Source: Lysobacter sp. K5869 (lineage in GTDB: Bacteria; Pseudomonadota; Gammaproteobacteria; Xanthomonadales; Xanthomonadaceae). Taken from it: 64,000 nucleotides of DNA. The notes under the pieces were generated by a model. The model saw only the letters and a program-made list of their open reading frames with translations. It searched no databases and had not been told where the DNA came from. This document shows, one piece after another, positions 55,011-63,509 of this stretch. The stretch covers positions 5,557,001 through 5,621,000 of the forward strand of contig NZ_CP072597.1 of the NCBI RefSeq assembly GCF_018847975.1. Direction: 5' to 3'. The position numbers were made by a program, and so were the translations under genes. How positions within the stretch are numbered: position 1 is the stretch's first letter; each line of letters starts with the position of its first letter.

Positions 55011-55024
55011 TGACAACGTTGTCA
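55011..55024. promoter_or_regulatory. NagR-box-like operator upstream of chitinase
   Basis: TGACAACGTTGTCA is a perfect 14-base palindrome and matches the core of the NagR box described for Xanthomonas (TGACARCGYTGTCA, as I recall it). A TTGACA at 55010-55015 overlaps it and could be the -35 of a promoter with a weak CAGTTT at 55033. A degenerate second copy lies at 54955-54968. Together they suggest N-acetylglucosamine-responsive repression of the chitinase. Confidence 0.65.
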
Positions 55025-55392
55025 CGCGCGGCCAGTTTCCCCATCCGAACGGCGAGCCCACCGGTTCGCCGCCGCGGTCGCCGGAGGGAGGGCACGCGCA
55101 ACACGACACGCCGCCGCGGCCTCGCCGCGTCGGCCCGGAACACCCGCAACACGGAATCTCGCGCGCGGCCGGCCTATCGCACCGGCCCGGCCGCTTCGGG
55201 CGGCGGCGCGCCATGAAAGCGCACCACCGCAACACACCACGACGGCGCGACGACGCCGATCGACGAGGAGGCCCGAGCCTCCCATGCAGATCCGGAAGGT
55301 TCGACGACCTTCCTTCGACACGGGCGGGAAATCGCCGTCGGCCGCGCGCGGCCGGCGAAGTCTTGACTATGCATCGGGAGAGAGGAAGCACC
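55025..55392. other. Long leader between NagR-like box and chitinase
   Basis: About 370 nt with no supported gene. Frames on both strands are open because of GC bias, but none has a recognisable product. If the promoter near 55010 is used, the chitinase mRNA has an unusually long leader of roughly 340 nt. Confidence 0.4.
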
Positions 55393-57447
55393 ATGAGACA
55401 CGCACGGTCCGCCAACCTGCTGTTGCTGACGGGCATGCTCGCCGCGTCGTCGATGTCGACGGCCTGGGCGCAAGCCGCCTGCACCGGCGTTCCCGCCTGG
55501 AACGCCTCCACCATCTACGCCGCCGGCGACAAGCTGACCTACCAGAACCATCTGTATCAGGCCAACGGGCCGATCTGGAACACGCCGCCGACCTATTGCC
55601 CGAGCTGCAACTACTACGCCGACCTGGGCGTGTGCAGCACCGGCCCGGTCAACCAGCCGCCGACGGTGAGCCTGACCGCGCCGAGCAACGGCGCCACCTA
55701 CAACGCCGGCGCCAACATCGCCGTCAGCGCCAACGCCGCCGACAGCGACGGATCGGTCGCCAGCGTCGAATTCTTCCGCGGCAGCGTGTCGCTCGGCGTC
55801 GACACCACCGCGCCGTACGCGGTGACCTGGAACAACGCCACCGCCGGCAGCCACAGCTTCACCGCGGTGGCCAAGGACAACCAGAACGCGACCACGACGT
55901 CCGCCGCAGTCAGCATCACCGTCAGCGGCGGCTCGAGCGACACCACGCCGCCGAGCGTGCCGGGCGGCCTCGCCTCGCCCTCGCAGACCGCCAGCAGCGT
56001 CGCGCTGAGCTGGAACGCGTCCACCGACAACGCCGGCGGCAGCGGCGTGGCCGGCTACGACGTGTACCGCAACGGCAGCCTCGCCGGCTCGCCGACCACG
56101 ACCACCTTCACCGTCTCCGGCCTGAGCCCGAGCACCAGCTACAGCTTCACCGTGCGCGCGCGCGACAACGCCGGCAACGCCTCGGCGCAGAGCGCCTCGA
56201 TCAGCGCCACGACCAAGCCGGGCGGCCCGGGCGGCAACAAGTTCCGCATGGGCTACTTCGCCCAGTGGGGCATCTACGGCCGCAACTATCGGGTCAAGAA
56301 CATCGACACCTCCGGTTCGGCGGCGAAGATCACCCACATCAACTACGCCTTCGGCAACGTGCGCAACAACCGTTGCGAAGTCGGCCTGACCATCCCATCC
56401 GACCCGAACACCGGCGCCGGCGGCGACGCGTTCGCCGATTACACCAAGTCGTTCCAGGCCGGCGAGAGCGTCAGCGGCGCGTCCGACACCTGGGATCAGC
56501 CGCTGCGCGGCAACTGGAACCAGCTCAAGCAGCTCAAGGCCAAGTACCCGGGCCTGAAGGTGCTGATCTCGCTGGGCGGCTGGACCTGGTCGCGCGGCTT
56601 CTCCAGCGCGGCGCGCCCGGAGAACCGTCAGGCCTTCGTGGCGTCGTGCGTCGATGCCTACATCAAGGGCAACCTGCCGGTCACCGACGGCGCCGGCGGC
56701 GCGGGCGCGGCGGCGGGCGTGTTCGACGGCATCGACATCGACTGGGAATACCCGGTGGCCTGCGGCATCGAGTGCGGCAAGCCGGAAGACAACGCCAACT
56801 TCACCGCGCTGATGGCCGAGTTCCGCCGCCAGCTCGATGCGGTGCGTCCGGGCCTGTTGCTCACCGTCGCGGTCGGCGCCGGCGTCGACAAGATCCGCGT
56901 GACCGATCCGGGCGCGTACCACCAGTACCTGGATTACATCAACGTGATGACCTACGACTTCCACGGCGCGTGGGATCCGAAGACCGGCCATCACTCCGCG
57001 CTGTTCGCCTCGCCGAACGATCCGTCCACCGGCGATCAGAAGTTCTACAACTCCAACGACGCGATCGAGGCCTTCCTGTCGCGCGGCGTGCCGGCGTCCA
57101 AGCTCAACCTGGGCATCGGTTTCTACGGCCGCGGCTGGACCGGCGTGCAGAACGTCGCCAACGGTCTGTATCAGAGCGGCACCGCGGCGCCGGGCACGTA
57201 CGAGGCCGGCATCGAGGACTACAAGGTGCTCAAGAACAAGCCGGGCACGATCTACACCGACGCCAACGCCCGCGCCACCTGGAAGTACGACGGCAGCACC
57301 TTCTGGAGCTACGACACGCCGCAGCTGATCGGCGAGAAGATGCAGTACGTCAAGACCCAGAACCTCGGCGGCGCGTTCTTCTGGGAGTTCAGCGGCGACG
57401 ACGCGACCGGCAGCTTGGCGGCCGCGATCAACGACGGGCTGAAGTGA
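55393..57447 (+). CDS. Secreted multidomain GH18 chitinase
   Basis: 684 residues; ATG 55393 follows GAGGAAG. Order: signal peptide to about residue 28, CBM5/12-like chitin-binding module (residues 30-80: WNASTIYAAGDKLTYQNHLY), a bacterial Ig-like module (about 88-178, PPTVSLTAPSNGATY), a fibronectin type III module (about 186-275), then a GH18 barrel from about 284. Catalytic motifs are LISLGGWTWS and FDGIDIDWEYP with acid Glu452; VMTYDFHGAWD and FFWEFSGDD are also present. It hydrolyses chitin outside the cell. A NagR-like operator lies upstream. Confidence 0.95.
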   Translation: MRHARSANLLLLTGMLAASSMSTAWAQAACTGVPAWNASTIYAAGDKLTYQNHLYQANGPIWNTPPTYCPSCNYYADLGVCSTGPVNQPPTVSLTAPSNGATYNAGANIAVSANAADSDGSVASVEFFRGSVSLGVDTTAPYAVTWNNATAGSHSFTAVAKDNQNATTTSAAVSITVSGGSSDTTPPSVPGGLASPSQTASSVALSWNASTDNAGGSGVAGYDVYRNGSLAGSPTTTTFTVSGLSPSTSYSFTVRARDNAGNASAQSASISATTKPGGPGGNKFRMGYFAQWGIYGRNYRVKNIDTSGSAAKITHINYAFGNVRNNRCEVGLTIPSDPNTGAGGDAFADYTKSFQAGESVSGASDTWDQPLRGNWNQLKQLKAKYPGLKVLISLGGWTWSRGFSSAARPENRQAFVASCVDAYIKGNLPVTDGAGGAGAAAGVFDGIDIDWEYPVACGIECGKPEDNANFTALMAEFRRQLDAVRPGLLLTVAVGAGVDKIRVTDPGAYHQYLDYINVMTYDFHGAWDPKTGHHSALFASPNDPSTGDQKFYNSNDAIEAFLSRGVPASKLNLGIGFYGRGWTGVQNVANGLYQSGTAAPGTYEAGIEDYKVLKNKPGTIYTDANARATWKYDGSTFWSYDTPQLIGEKMQYVKTQNLGGAFFWEFSGDDATGSLAAAINDGLK

Positions 57448-57769
57448 TTCCCGGCTGAGTTGGGTTTCCATCGTGAAAGCCCCTCCCCCGCCTGCGGGGT
57501 GAGGGGCGGCATCGGCGAGCCGCGGGCTCGCGCCGCCCCGAACGCTATGCGTTCGGGATCGGGGTGAGGGCGCTCCGCCCTCCCCCACCGTCTTCGTCCC
57601 ACACGCTTCAGAGCCGTTTCCAAGTCCAACTTTTGCAAAGTCGCGGCGAGCGATACGCCGAGGCGATCTGCAGCGGAGCGCCGGTCATCCCCCCGATCGG
57701 CGCTCCGATTTCGTTTTTGCGATTCGGCGATTCCGCGCTGCGGCGACGACGCACGCCGCGCGGCGCGGC
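57448..57769. other. Intergenic region with GC-rich hairpins
   Basis: About 320 nt between convergent genes. It contains a C-rich/G-rich hairpin near 57479-57508 (CCCCTCCCCCG facing CGGGGTGAGGGG) and further inverted repeats near 57541-57590. One may end the chitinase transcript, but a U-tail is absent. No gene is seen. Confidence 0.45.
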
Positions 57770-58279
57770 TCACTCCACCGGCCGCCACACCGGCTTGCCG
57801 TCGCGGCCGGGCACGCGCCGCATCTGCGGCGGCAGCACGTACAGCTCGTCCAGCGCCAGTTCCTCGGGCAGATCCTCGACCCGGTCGGCGACATCCTCGT
57901 ACTGCGGCGGCAGCCGGAATCCGGCGCTGCACTCGCGGTCCAGATACAAGAACTCGTCGCGCAGCGACATCGCCTTGAGCAGGGCGCTGGGCGCGCCGGC
58001 GATCAGTTCGCGCAAGCGCATGCCGGCGGCGACGTAGCCGAACAAGCGGCCGCGATAGCCGGGCAGCGCGGCCAGATTGACGACCGCGAAATCGCGGTTG
58101 TCGACGATCAGCAGCACGGCCTCGTCGATGCGCACGCAGGTGTAGCGCGTGTCCAACGCGGGCCGTTGGAGCACGCGATGGCGCCCTTCCAGCGCAATCA
58201 CCCGTTCCAGCGCGCGCTCGCCCAAAGCGAAGCCGCCGAGGCCGCGGCCCGGGACGATGTCGGCGTCGAGATCGATCAT
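57770..58279 (-). CDS. Conserved hypothetical protein
   Basis: 169 residues starting MIDLDADIVPGRGLGGFALG. The sequence alternates beta-strands (VRIDEAVLLIVDNRDFAVVNL) and turns, with GYVAAGMRLRELI and a proline-rich C-terminus (YVLPPQMRRVPG). No signal, membrane segment or catalytic motif. I do not recognise the family. It lies between the chitinase and the DUF3089 gene, on the latter's strand, 29 nt downstream of it. Confidence 0.72.
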   Translation of the reverse strand: MIDLDADIVPGRGLGGFALGERALERVIALEGRHRVLQRPALDTRYTCVRIDEAVLLIVDNRDFAVVNLAALPGYRGRLFGYVAAGMRLRELIAGAPSALLKAMSLRDEFLYLDRECSAGFRLPPQYEDVADRVEDLPEELALDELYVLPPQMRRVPGRDGKPVWRPVE

Positions 58280-58308
58280 CGCGGCAGTCTAGCGCCGCTG
58301 CGGCGCGC

Positions 58309-59514
58309 TCAGCGGCTGCGCGCCGGTTTGTTTCGGGCCCTGGGCCGCGACGCCGGCACGGCCGGAGCGGCGGCGACGGGGCGATGGACGAACGCCGCCA
58401 CCCGCTGCGCCGCGTTGGCGCGGATGTCCATGTAGAACAGCTGATAGTCGTTGACGTGCTGATCGCCGCCGAACCACCACTGCCGCCATTCGCCGTCGGG
58501 CAGCGTGGTCTGCAGCAGGCCGTCGTCGTCGCAGCGCGCGCTCACCCGCCGCGGCTGCGGCTCCGGCAACGGCCGGTTGCGCTCGGCGTGCAGCGCGCCC
58601 AGGTGCGCGGACAGCGGGCTGGATTCGCGGTCGGCGCGCCAGGTCACCGGATTCACGCACAGCAGACGCGGTTGCTCGACGCTGCGAAAACCGTCGGGGT
58701 ACCACACCCGCACCCGTTCGAAACGCTTGGGCCGCTCGCCTTCATCGAACGCGCCGGACTCGACCGTGTTGTAGAACACCGCGCAGCCGGTTTGCTCCGG
58801 CGTCGCGCATAGCGGCACGCCCGGCACGGTGCGCTGCAACGCGTCCTGCGGCACCGCCGCGCCGATCAGATAGGCCGCGACCAGACGCTTGCGCAGCGAC
58901 GGATCGGCCGACAGGTCCGACATCAGCTCCGACACCAGCCGCAAGCCGTGGCCGCTGCCCTGGCTGTGCGCGGCGATGATGAAGGGCCGGCCGTGCGACC
59001 ACTGGCTCAGGAAGGTGTCGAACGCCGCGCGCACGTCGCGGTAGGCCAGATCCAGCGCCTTGTCGCGGTCGGCGTCGGAGGCCGACAGATAGCCGTTGAG
59101 GGTCATCTGCCGGTAATGCGGCGCGTAGATCCGGCCGACATCGTTGAAGGCGCTGGCCTGCGCGCGCAGGGTGAACTCGGTGCCGCGGTTGGCGTCTTCG
59201 TCGTCCAGCGGCTGGTTCCAGCCGGCGCGGCTGAAATAGGTCGTGGGGTGGATGTAGAACACGTCCACGGGCGCGTCGGCCTGACGGTTGCGCATGCCGA
59301 TCGGCGTGGCGTCGCCGCCGTCGCGCTTGTCCGGCAACGCCGCCCAGGAGCGCGCGTCGCGATAGTCGGGGGCGGCCGGCTCGGGGCTGCGGTCGAACTC
59401 GCGCTTGGGATCCAGCACCATCCGCTTCACCGGCGCCACCACGTGCCGCATCGGGCTGCAACCCGCGACGCACGCCAATGCGACCACCACCAGCCAACCT
59501 GCGCCGTTCTTCAT
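58309..59514 (-). CDS. DUF3089 alpha/beta-hydrolase-fold lipoprotein
   Basis: 401 residues. ATG 59514 has AGG five bases upstream; the in-frame GTG at 59520 is less likely. Lipobox VACVAGC predicts outer-membrane anchoring. DVFYIHPTTYFSRAGWNQP, RIYAPHYRQMTL and the nucleophile elbow IIAAHSQGSGHGLRL match DUF3089, a lipase-like family. Activity is not established. Ends in a basic, proline-rich tail. Confidence 0.88.
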   Translation of the reverse strand: MKNGAGWLVVVALACVAGCSPMRHVVAPVKRMVLDPKREFDRSPEPAAPDYRDARSWAALPDKRDGGDATPIGMRNRQADAPVDVFYIHPTTYFSRAGWNQPLDDEDANRGTEFTLRAQASAFNDVGRIYAPHYRQMTLNGYLSASDADRDKALDLAYRDVRAAFDTFLSQWSHGRPFIIAAHSQGSGHGLRLVSELMSDLSADPSLRKRLVAAYLIGAAVPQDALQRTVPGVPLCATPEQTGCAVFYNTVESGAFDEGERPKRFERVRVWYPDGFRSVEQPRLLCVNPVTWRADRESSPLSAHLGALHAERNRPLPEPQPRRVSARCDDDGLLQTTLPDGEWRQWWFGGDQHVNDYQLFYMDIRANAAQRVAAFVHRPVAAAPAVPASRPRARNKPARSR

Positions 59515-59731
59515 GCCCACCTGCCCGTGTCGGAGTGCCGGCGCGACCGGAACGATTCCGGCCGGGCCGCCGGCATTCTAGGCCGACCGTATTGCGCTTG
59601 TCGGCCGATCCGCGCGGATTATGTGGTGCCGGGATGTAGCCGCCGCGTCGTAGCGTTTCGCAGTTTGTAACAAAGGGTGACCAGGGGCGGATCGGCAACG
59701 TGCGCTGTGGCAGGGCACGGAGTCGGCGGGT

Positions 59732-60871
59732 TCACACGGCCAGCCGCAGCACATCGTCGAGCAAGCCGGCGGCGGTGACCTCGGCGCCGGCGCCCGGGCC
59801 TTGGATCACCAGCGGCTGGGCGCGGTAGCGGTCGGACCAGATCGCGACCTTGTTGTCGGTGCCGGCGCCGCCGGCCAGCGGATGATCGCCCGGCAGCGAC
59901 TGCAGCCCGACCTGGGCGACCACGCGGCCGTCCTCGGCGCGCTCCAGGCGGGCGATGAAGCGCAGCTTCTCGCCGTTCTTGTAAGCCTCGGCGTAGCGAT
60001 CGCGCAGCGGCGCGTCGAGCGCGGGCAGCGCGGCGTCGACGCCTTCGCGGCTGAGGATCGCCAGCTCCGGCGGCACCAGCGAGGCGACCTCGACCTCGCC
60101 CGCCTCCAGCGCCACGCCGGCCGCGCGCGCCAGGATCAGCAGCTTGCGCCGCACGTCTTCGCCGGACAGATCGTCGCGCGGGTCCGGCTCGGTGTAGCCG
60201 GCGTCGCGCGCCTGCCGCACCAAGGCCGAGAACGGGCGCATGCCGTCGTAATTATTGAACAGCCACGCCAGCGAACCCGACAGCACGCCGGCGATGGCGT
60301 GGATGCGGTCGCCGCCGGCCTGCAGTTCGCGCAAGCCGCGCAGCAGCGGCAAGCCCGCGCCGACCGTGGCGCTGTCGCCGTAACCGGCGCCGCCGCGCTC
60401 GCTGGCCTCGCGGATCGCGCGCCAGCGCGCCAGCGAGGTGCCCTGGCCGATCTTGCACGCGGTGACCACGTGGATGCCCTGCGCCAACCACTGCGCGTGG
60501 CGTTCGGCGACCGCCTCGCTGGCGGTGGCGTCGATCACCACGCGCGCGCCGCCGCCGGCCAGCGCTTCGGCCACGTGGTCGAGCGAGCTGTGGTGATCGG
60601 ACGCGGCCAGCGCGCTGGCGGCATGCTCGGGCACGAGGCCGGCGGCGTCGGCCGCGACCCGGCGCGAATTGGCCACGTGCACCAGGCGCAGGCGTTCGCC
60701 GAGCGGCGTGCCGCGCCAACCGCCGAGCCGCGCGAGCACCGCGCCGCCGACCGTGCCGGTGCCGAGCAAGGCCACCCGCGCAGGCGCCGCGCCGACCGTT
60801 GGGGAGGGACGCAGCGCCGGCGCCTGCGCGACGGCATCGTGCTCGTGCAAGGCGCTGGCGACGGCGCTCAT
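59732..60871 (-). CDS. hom: Homoserine dehydrogenase (monofunctional)
   Basis: 379 residues. NAD(P)-binding VALLGTGTVGGAVLARL; the homoserine dehydrogenase signature appears as GYTEPDPRDDLSGEDVRRK after AGVLSGSLAWLFNNYDG. There is no N-terminal aspartokinase and no ACT domain, unlike ThrA/MetL, so feedback control by an effector domain is absent. It reduces aspartate semialdehyde to homoserine. ATG 60871 overlaps the metB stop (ATGA). Last gene of the SAM-riboswitch operon, dedicating homoserine supply to methionine. Confidence 0.95.
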   Translation of the reverse strand: MSAVASALHEHDAVAQAPALRPSPTVGAAPARVALLGTGTVGGAVLARLGGWRGTPLGERLRLVHVANSRRVAADAAGLVPEHAASALAASDHHSSLDHVAEALAGGGARVVIDATASEAVAERHAQWLAQGIHVVTACKIGQGTSLARWRAIREASERGGAGYGDSATVGAGLPLLRGLRELQAGGDRIHAIAGVLSGSLAWLFNNYDGMRPFSALVRQARDAGYTEPDPRDDLSGEDVRRKLLILARAAGVALEAGEVEVASLVPPELAILSREGVDAALPALDAPLRDRYAEAYKNGEKLRFIARLERAEDGRVVAQVGLQSLPGDHPLAGGAGTDNKVAIWSDRYRAQPLVIQGPGAGAEVTAAGLLDDVLRLAV

Positions 60872-62079
60872 CGTTTCGCGCGCGTCGTCGTCGCCACCGC
60901 CGCGCTGGCGCGGTCGAGGGCGGCCTGGAGATCGGCGACCAGATCGTCGACGTGTTCGATGCCCACCGACAGGCGCAGCAGGCCGTCGCCGATGCCGGCG
61001 GCGGCGCGCGCTTCCGGCGACATCGCCGCATGGGTCATGGTGGCCGGGTGAGCGACGAGGCTTTCCACGCCGCCGAGCGATTCGGCCAGGGTGAAGCAGG
61101 TCAGCCCATCTACGAAGGCGCGAACGGCTTCCTCGCCGCCTTCGATTTCGACGCTGAGCATCGCGCCGAAGCCCTTCTGCTGGCGCGCGGCCAGCGCATG
61201 GCCCGGATGCGACGCCAGACCGGGGTAATGCACCACGCGCACCGCCGGATGGCTGTCGAGCAATTCGGCGATGGCCTGGGTGTTTTCCTGGTGCACGCGC
61301 AGGCGCGCGTCGAGCGTGCGCAAGCCGCGCAGGGTCAGGAAGGCGTCGAACGGCGAGCCGGTCAGACCCAGCGCGTTGGCCCACCAGGTCAGCTGCTGGT
61401 GATGCTCGGCGCTCTTGGCCACGACCGCGCCGCCGACCACATCGCTGTGGCCGTTGATGTACTTGGTGGTCGAATGCACGACCAGATCGGCGCCGAACGC
61501 GATCGGCCGCTGCAACGCCGGCGACAGGAAGGTGTTGTCGACGACGGTCAGCGCGCCCTGGGCGTGCGCGGCTTCGATCACGAAGCGCAGGTCGGTGATG
61601 CGCAGCAGCGGGTTGGACGGGGTTTCGATCCAGACCACGGCCGGGTTGCTCGCCAGCGCCTCGGTCAGCGAGCGCGGATCGGTGAGGTCGGCGGTGATCA
61701 GCTCGAACGCGCCCTTGGCGGCCAGCGCGTTGAACAGGCGCCAGCTGCCGCCGTAGCCGTCGTGCGGCACCACGATGCGGTCGCCCGGCTTGAGGAAGGC
61801 GTGCAGCACCAGGGTGATCGCGGACATGCCGGTGGACGTGACGACGCCGCCCGCGCCGCCTTCGAGTTCGGCCAGCGCTTCGCCGAGCAGGTCGCGGGTC
61901 GGGTTGCCGCTGCGGGTGTAGTCGTATTGGCGCTTGTCGTTGAAGCCGGCGAAGCTGAAGTTCGACGACAGCACGATCGGCGGGGTGACCGCGCCGTAGG
62001 CGGCGTCGCGGTCGATGCCGGCGCGCACGGCGGCGGTACAGGCGTTGCGGGCGAGGGTCGGGTTCGATTCGATGGTCAT
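60868..62079 (-). CDS. metB: Cystathionine gamma-synthase / O-acylhomoserine sulfhydrylase
   Basis: 403 residues of the Cys/Met metabolism PLP family: YDYTRSGNPTRDLLGEALAE, GGVVTSTGMSAITLVLHAFL, IVVPHDGYGGSWRLF and the PLP-lysine motif VVHSTTKYINGHSDVVGG, then GGVESLVAHPATMTHA. It joins an activated homoserine to cysteine (or sulfide). Direct sulfhydrylase (MetZ) activity cannot be excluded from sequence. Located between metX and hom. Confidence 0.92.
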   Translation of the reverse strand: MTIESNPTLARNACTAAVRAGIDRDAAYGAVTPPIVLSSNFSFAGFNDKRQYDYTRSGNPTRDLLGEALAELEGGAGGVVTSTGMSAITLVLHAFLKPGDRIVVPHDGYGGSWRLFNALAAKGAFELITADLTDPRSLTEALASNPAVVWIETPSNPLLRITDLRFVIEAAHAQGALTVVDNTFLSPALQRPIAFGADLVVHSTTKYINGHSDVVGGAVVAKSAEHHQQLTWWANALGLTGSPFDAFLTLRGLRTLDARLRVHQENTQAIAELLDSHPAVRVVHYPGLASHPGHALAARQQKGFGAMLSVEIEGGEEAVRAFVDGLTCFTLAESLGGVESLVAHPATMTHAAMSPEARAAAGIGDGLLRLSVGIEHVDDLVADLQAALDRASAAVATTTRAKR

Positions 62080-62105
62080 TGCAGCCGCTCCGTAAAAGTG
62101 AATGC

Positions 62106-63164
62106 TCAGGCGGCCGCCGACGTACAGTCGGCCAACGCTTCGCGAAGAATGGTGTCGATCTGGGACTGTTCTTTCAGGCAGGCGTCGTGGCCGTAGATCG
62201 AGCGCAGCACGCGCAGGCGGGTTTCGCCGCGCAGGCGCTCGATCAGGTCGTAGGACTCGCTCAGCGGGATCAGGCGGTCTTCGCTGACCGCGACCACGGT
62301 GACCGGCACGGCGATCGCGGCCGGGTCCAGCTGCTGCAGGTCGATGGATTCCGACAGGCGCAGGAACGCGGTCGGCGAGGTGCGGGCGACGTACTTGTTG
62401 CCGCAGTGGTCGAGGTAGTCCTCGGCGTCGACGCGCACGCGGCCGTCGACCACTTGCGCGGCGCCGAAGCGCTCGGCGAATTCTTCCGGGGTGCGGTAGC
62501 TCAGCACCGCCAGTTCGCGCGCCAGCGCCAGACCCTGGGCTTCGTCGCACTGCAGCGCGCCGAGCGCGACCGCGCGGCGTTGCAGTGCGCGCCACGCGGC
62601 GGCGTAGGGATGGGCGCGGTGGGTGCCGCTGATCGAGACCAGCGCGTCGAGCCGCTGCGGGTGGCGCGCGGCGAACTGCAGGCCGACCATCGCGCCGTAG
62701 GAATAGCCGACGAAGGCTTGCAGGCGCTCGATCCGCAGCGCGTCGAGCAGCGCGGCGACGGCGTCGGCCTGATCGGCCGGGTCGATGGCGACGTCGAGGG
62801 TGCCGTCGCTGCCGATCCAGTCGAACGAGACCAGGCAGTTGCGCGCCGGATCCAGCGAACGGCCGGCGCCGACCTGGCTTTCCCACCAGCCGCCCTCGCC
62901 GAACTCGCGGCTCGGCGCGAGGTGGCGGTGGGCGGAGATGCCGCCGGCGACGAACAGCGCCGGCAAGGCGCGGTCGCCCTGGATTTCGTAGCGCAGGCGC
63001 AGCGCGCGGCGGCCGGCGTGGCGCAGCTCGAGTTCGACCGCGAGCTCGCCGCGGACGGCGCCGTGGCGGGTCGGCGCGCGCTCGAACGCCGCGGCGGACG
63101 CGGCATAAGCGGCGTAGGAATCGTGGCGTTCGACGCTGACGGCGGAGTTGGGGGCGAAGCTCAT
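62106..63164 (-). CDS. metX: Homoserine O-acyltransferase (MetX family, short form)
   Basis: 352 residues, alpha/beta-hydrolase type. LFVAGGISAHRHL, GWWESQVGAGRSLDPAR, FDWIGSDG, nucleophile elbow FVGYSYGAMVGLQFA, Asp in VVAVSEDRLIPLS and His in IYGHDACLKEQ form the triad. It activates homoserine with acetyl- or succinyl-CoA; the Xanthomonadaceae short form may use succinyl-CoA, which is inference. ATG 63164 is used; 63173 is possible. First gene after the SAM riboswitch. Confidence 0.92.
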   Translation of the reverse strand: MSFAPNSAVSVERHDSYAAYAASAAAFERAPTRHGAVRGELAVELELRHAGRRALRLRYEIQGDRALPALFVAGGISAHRHLAPSREFGEGGWWESQVGAGRSLDPARNCLVSFDWIGSDGTLDVAIDPADQADAVAALLDALRIERLQAFVGYSYGAMVGLQFAARHPQRLDALVSISGTHRAHPYAAAWRALQRRAVALGALQCDEAQGLALARELAVLSYRTPEEFAERFGAAQVVDGRVRVDAEDYLDHCGNKYVARTSPTAFLRLSESIDLQQLDPAAIAVPVTVVAVSEDRLIPLSESYDLIERLRGETRLRVLRSIYGHDACLKEQSQIDTILREALADCTSAAA

Positions 63165-63244
63165 GGCGGGCATCCGTGAAGTGAACGGGCCACCGAGCTG
63201 CAAGTCGCGCACGCGCTGCGGGGCGCGTGTTCGCAACCATCTTC

Positions 63245-63363
63245 CGACCGACGCCTGAGTGCCTCAAAGGGCACGCGGCGGGCCGCAGGAATTGGCACCT
63301 TCACGCGGCTTGCGCCGCGTTGGGTTGCCCCGGCTTCTAAGGGCCTGTCCCTCAGCCGGTCTC
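63245..63363 (-). promoter_or_regulatory. SAM-I (S-box) riboswitch upstream of metX
   Basis: On the minus strand the leader contains the conserved S-box blocks: CTGAGGGACAGGCCC, then GAAGCCGGGGCAACCC, and AGGTGCCAATTCCTGC (plus-strand 63285-63354), closed by a GACCG/CGGTC P1 helix at about 63363 and 63245. This matches the SAM-I class that senses S-adenosylmethionine and turns off methionine genes. The 3' part GTGCCCTTTGAGGCAC is a hairpin. Because an obvious T-tailed terminator is absent, control may act on translation of metX. Confidence 0.85.
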
Positions 63364-63376
63364 GATGGATGGGCAC

Positions 63377-63405
63377 AGTCTGCCGACCGTATGGAGGCGT
63401 GTCAA
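63377..63405 (-). promoter_or_regulatory. Promoter of the metX operon
   Basis: On the minus strand TTGACA (63405-63400) is followed, after 17 bases, by CAGACT (63382-63377). The predicted start of transcription, near 63370, lies just before the riboswitch aptamer. Confidence 0.6.
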
Positions 63406-63509
63406 TCGCTTCATCCGCATATAGCGATTTATTATTTACCCCGGTCGGCGGCGGCCCCGGCCGGGCCGCCGACACCCGTTCGCCACCCTCGCCGCATACA
63501 CTTGCGCCG

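Noticed and set aside
59732..61384. A 550-codon frame suggesting a longer homoserine dehydrogenase
   Set aside because: The extra N-terminus is antisense-like, Arg-rich and overlaps metB; ATG 60871 in an ATGA overlap is the natural start.
60868..63267. A 799-codon frame suggesting a fusion upstream of metB
   Set aside because: The first half is Arg/Pro-rich shadow of metX; the metB fold starts at 62079 and metX lies in another frame.
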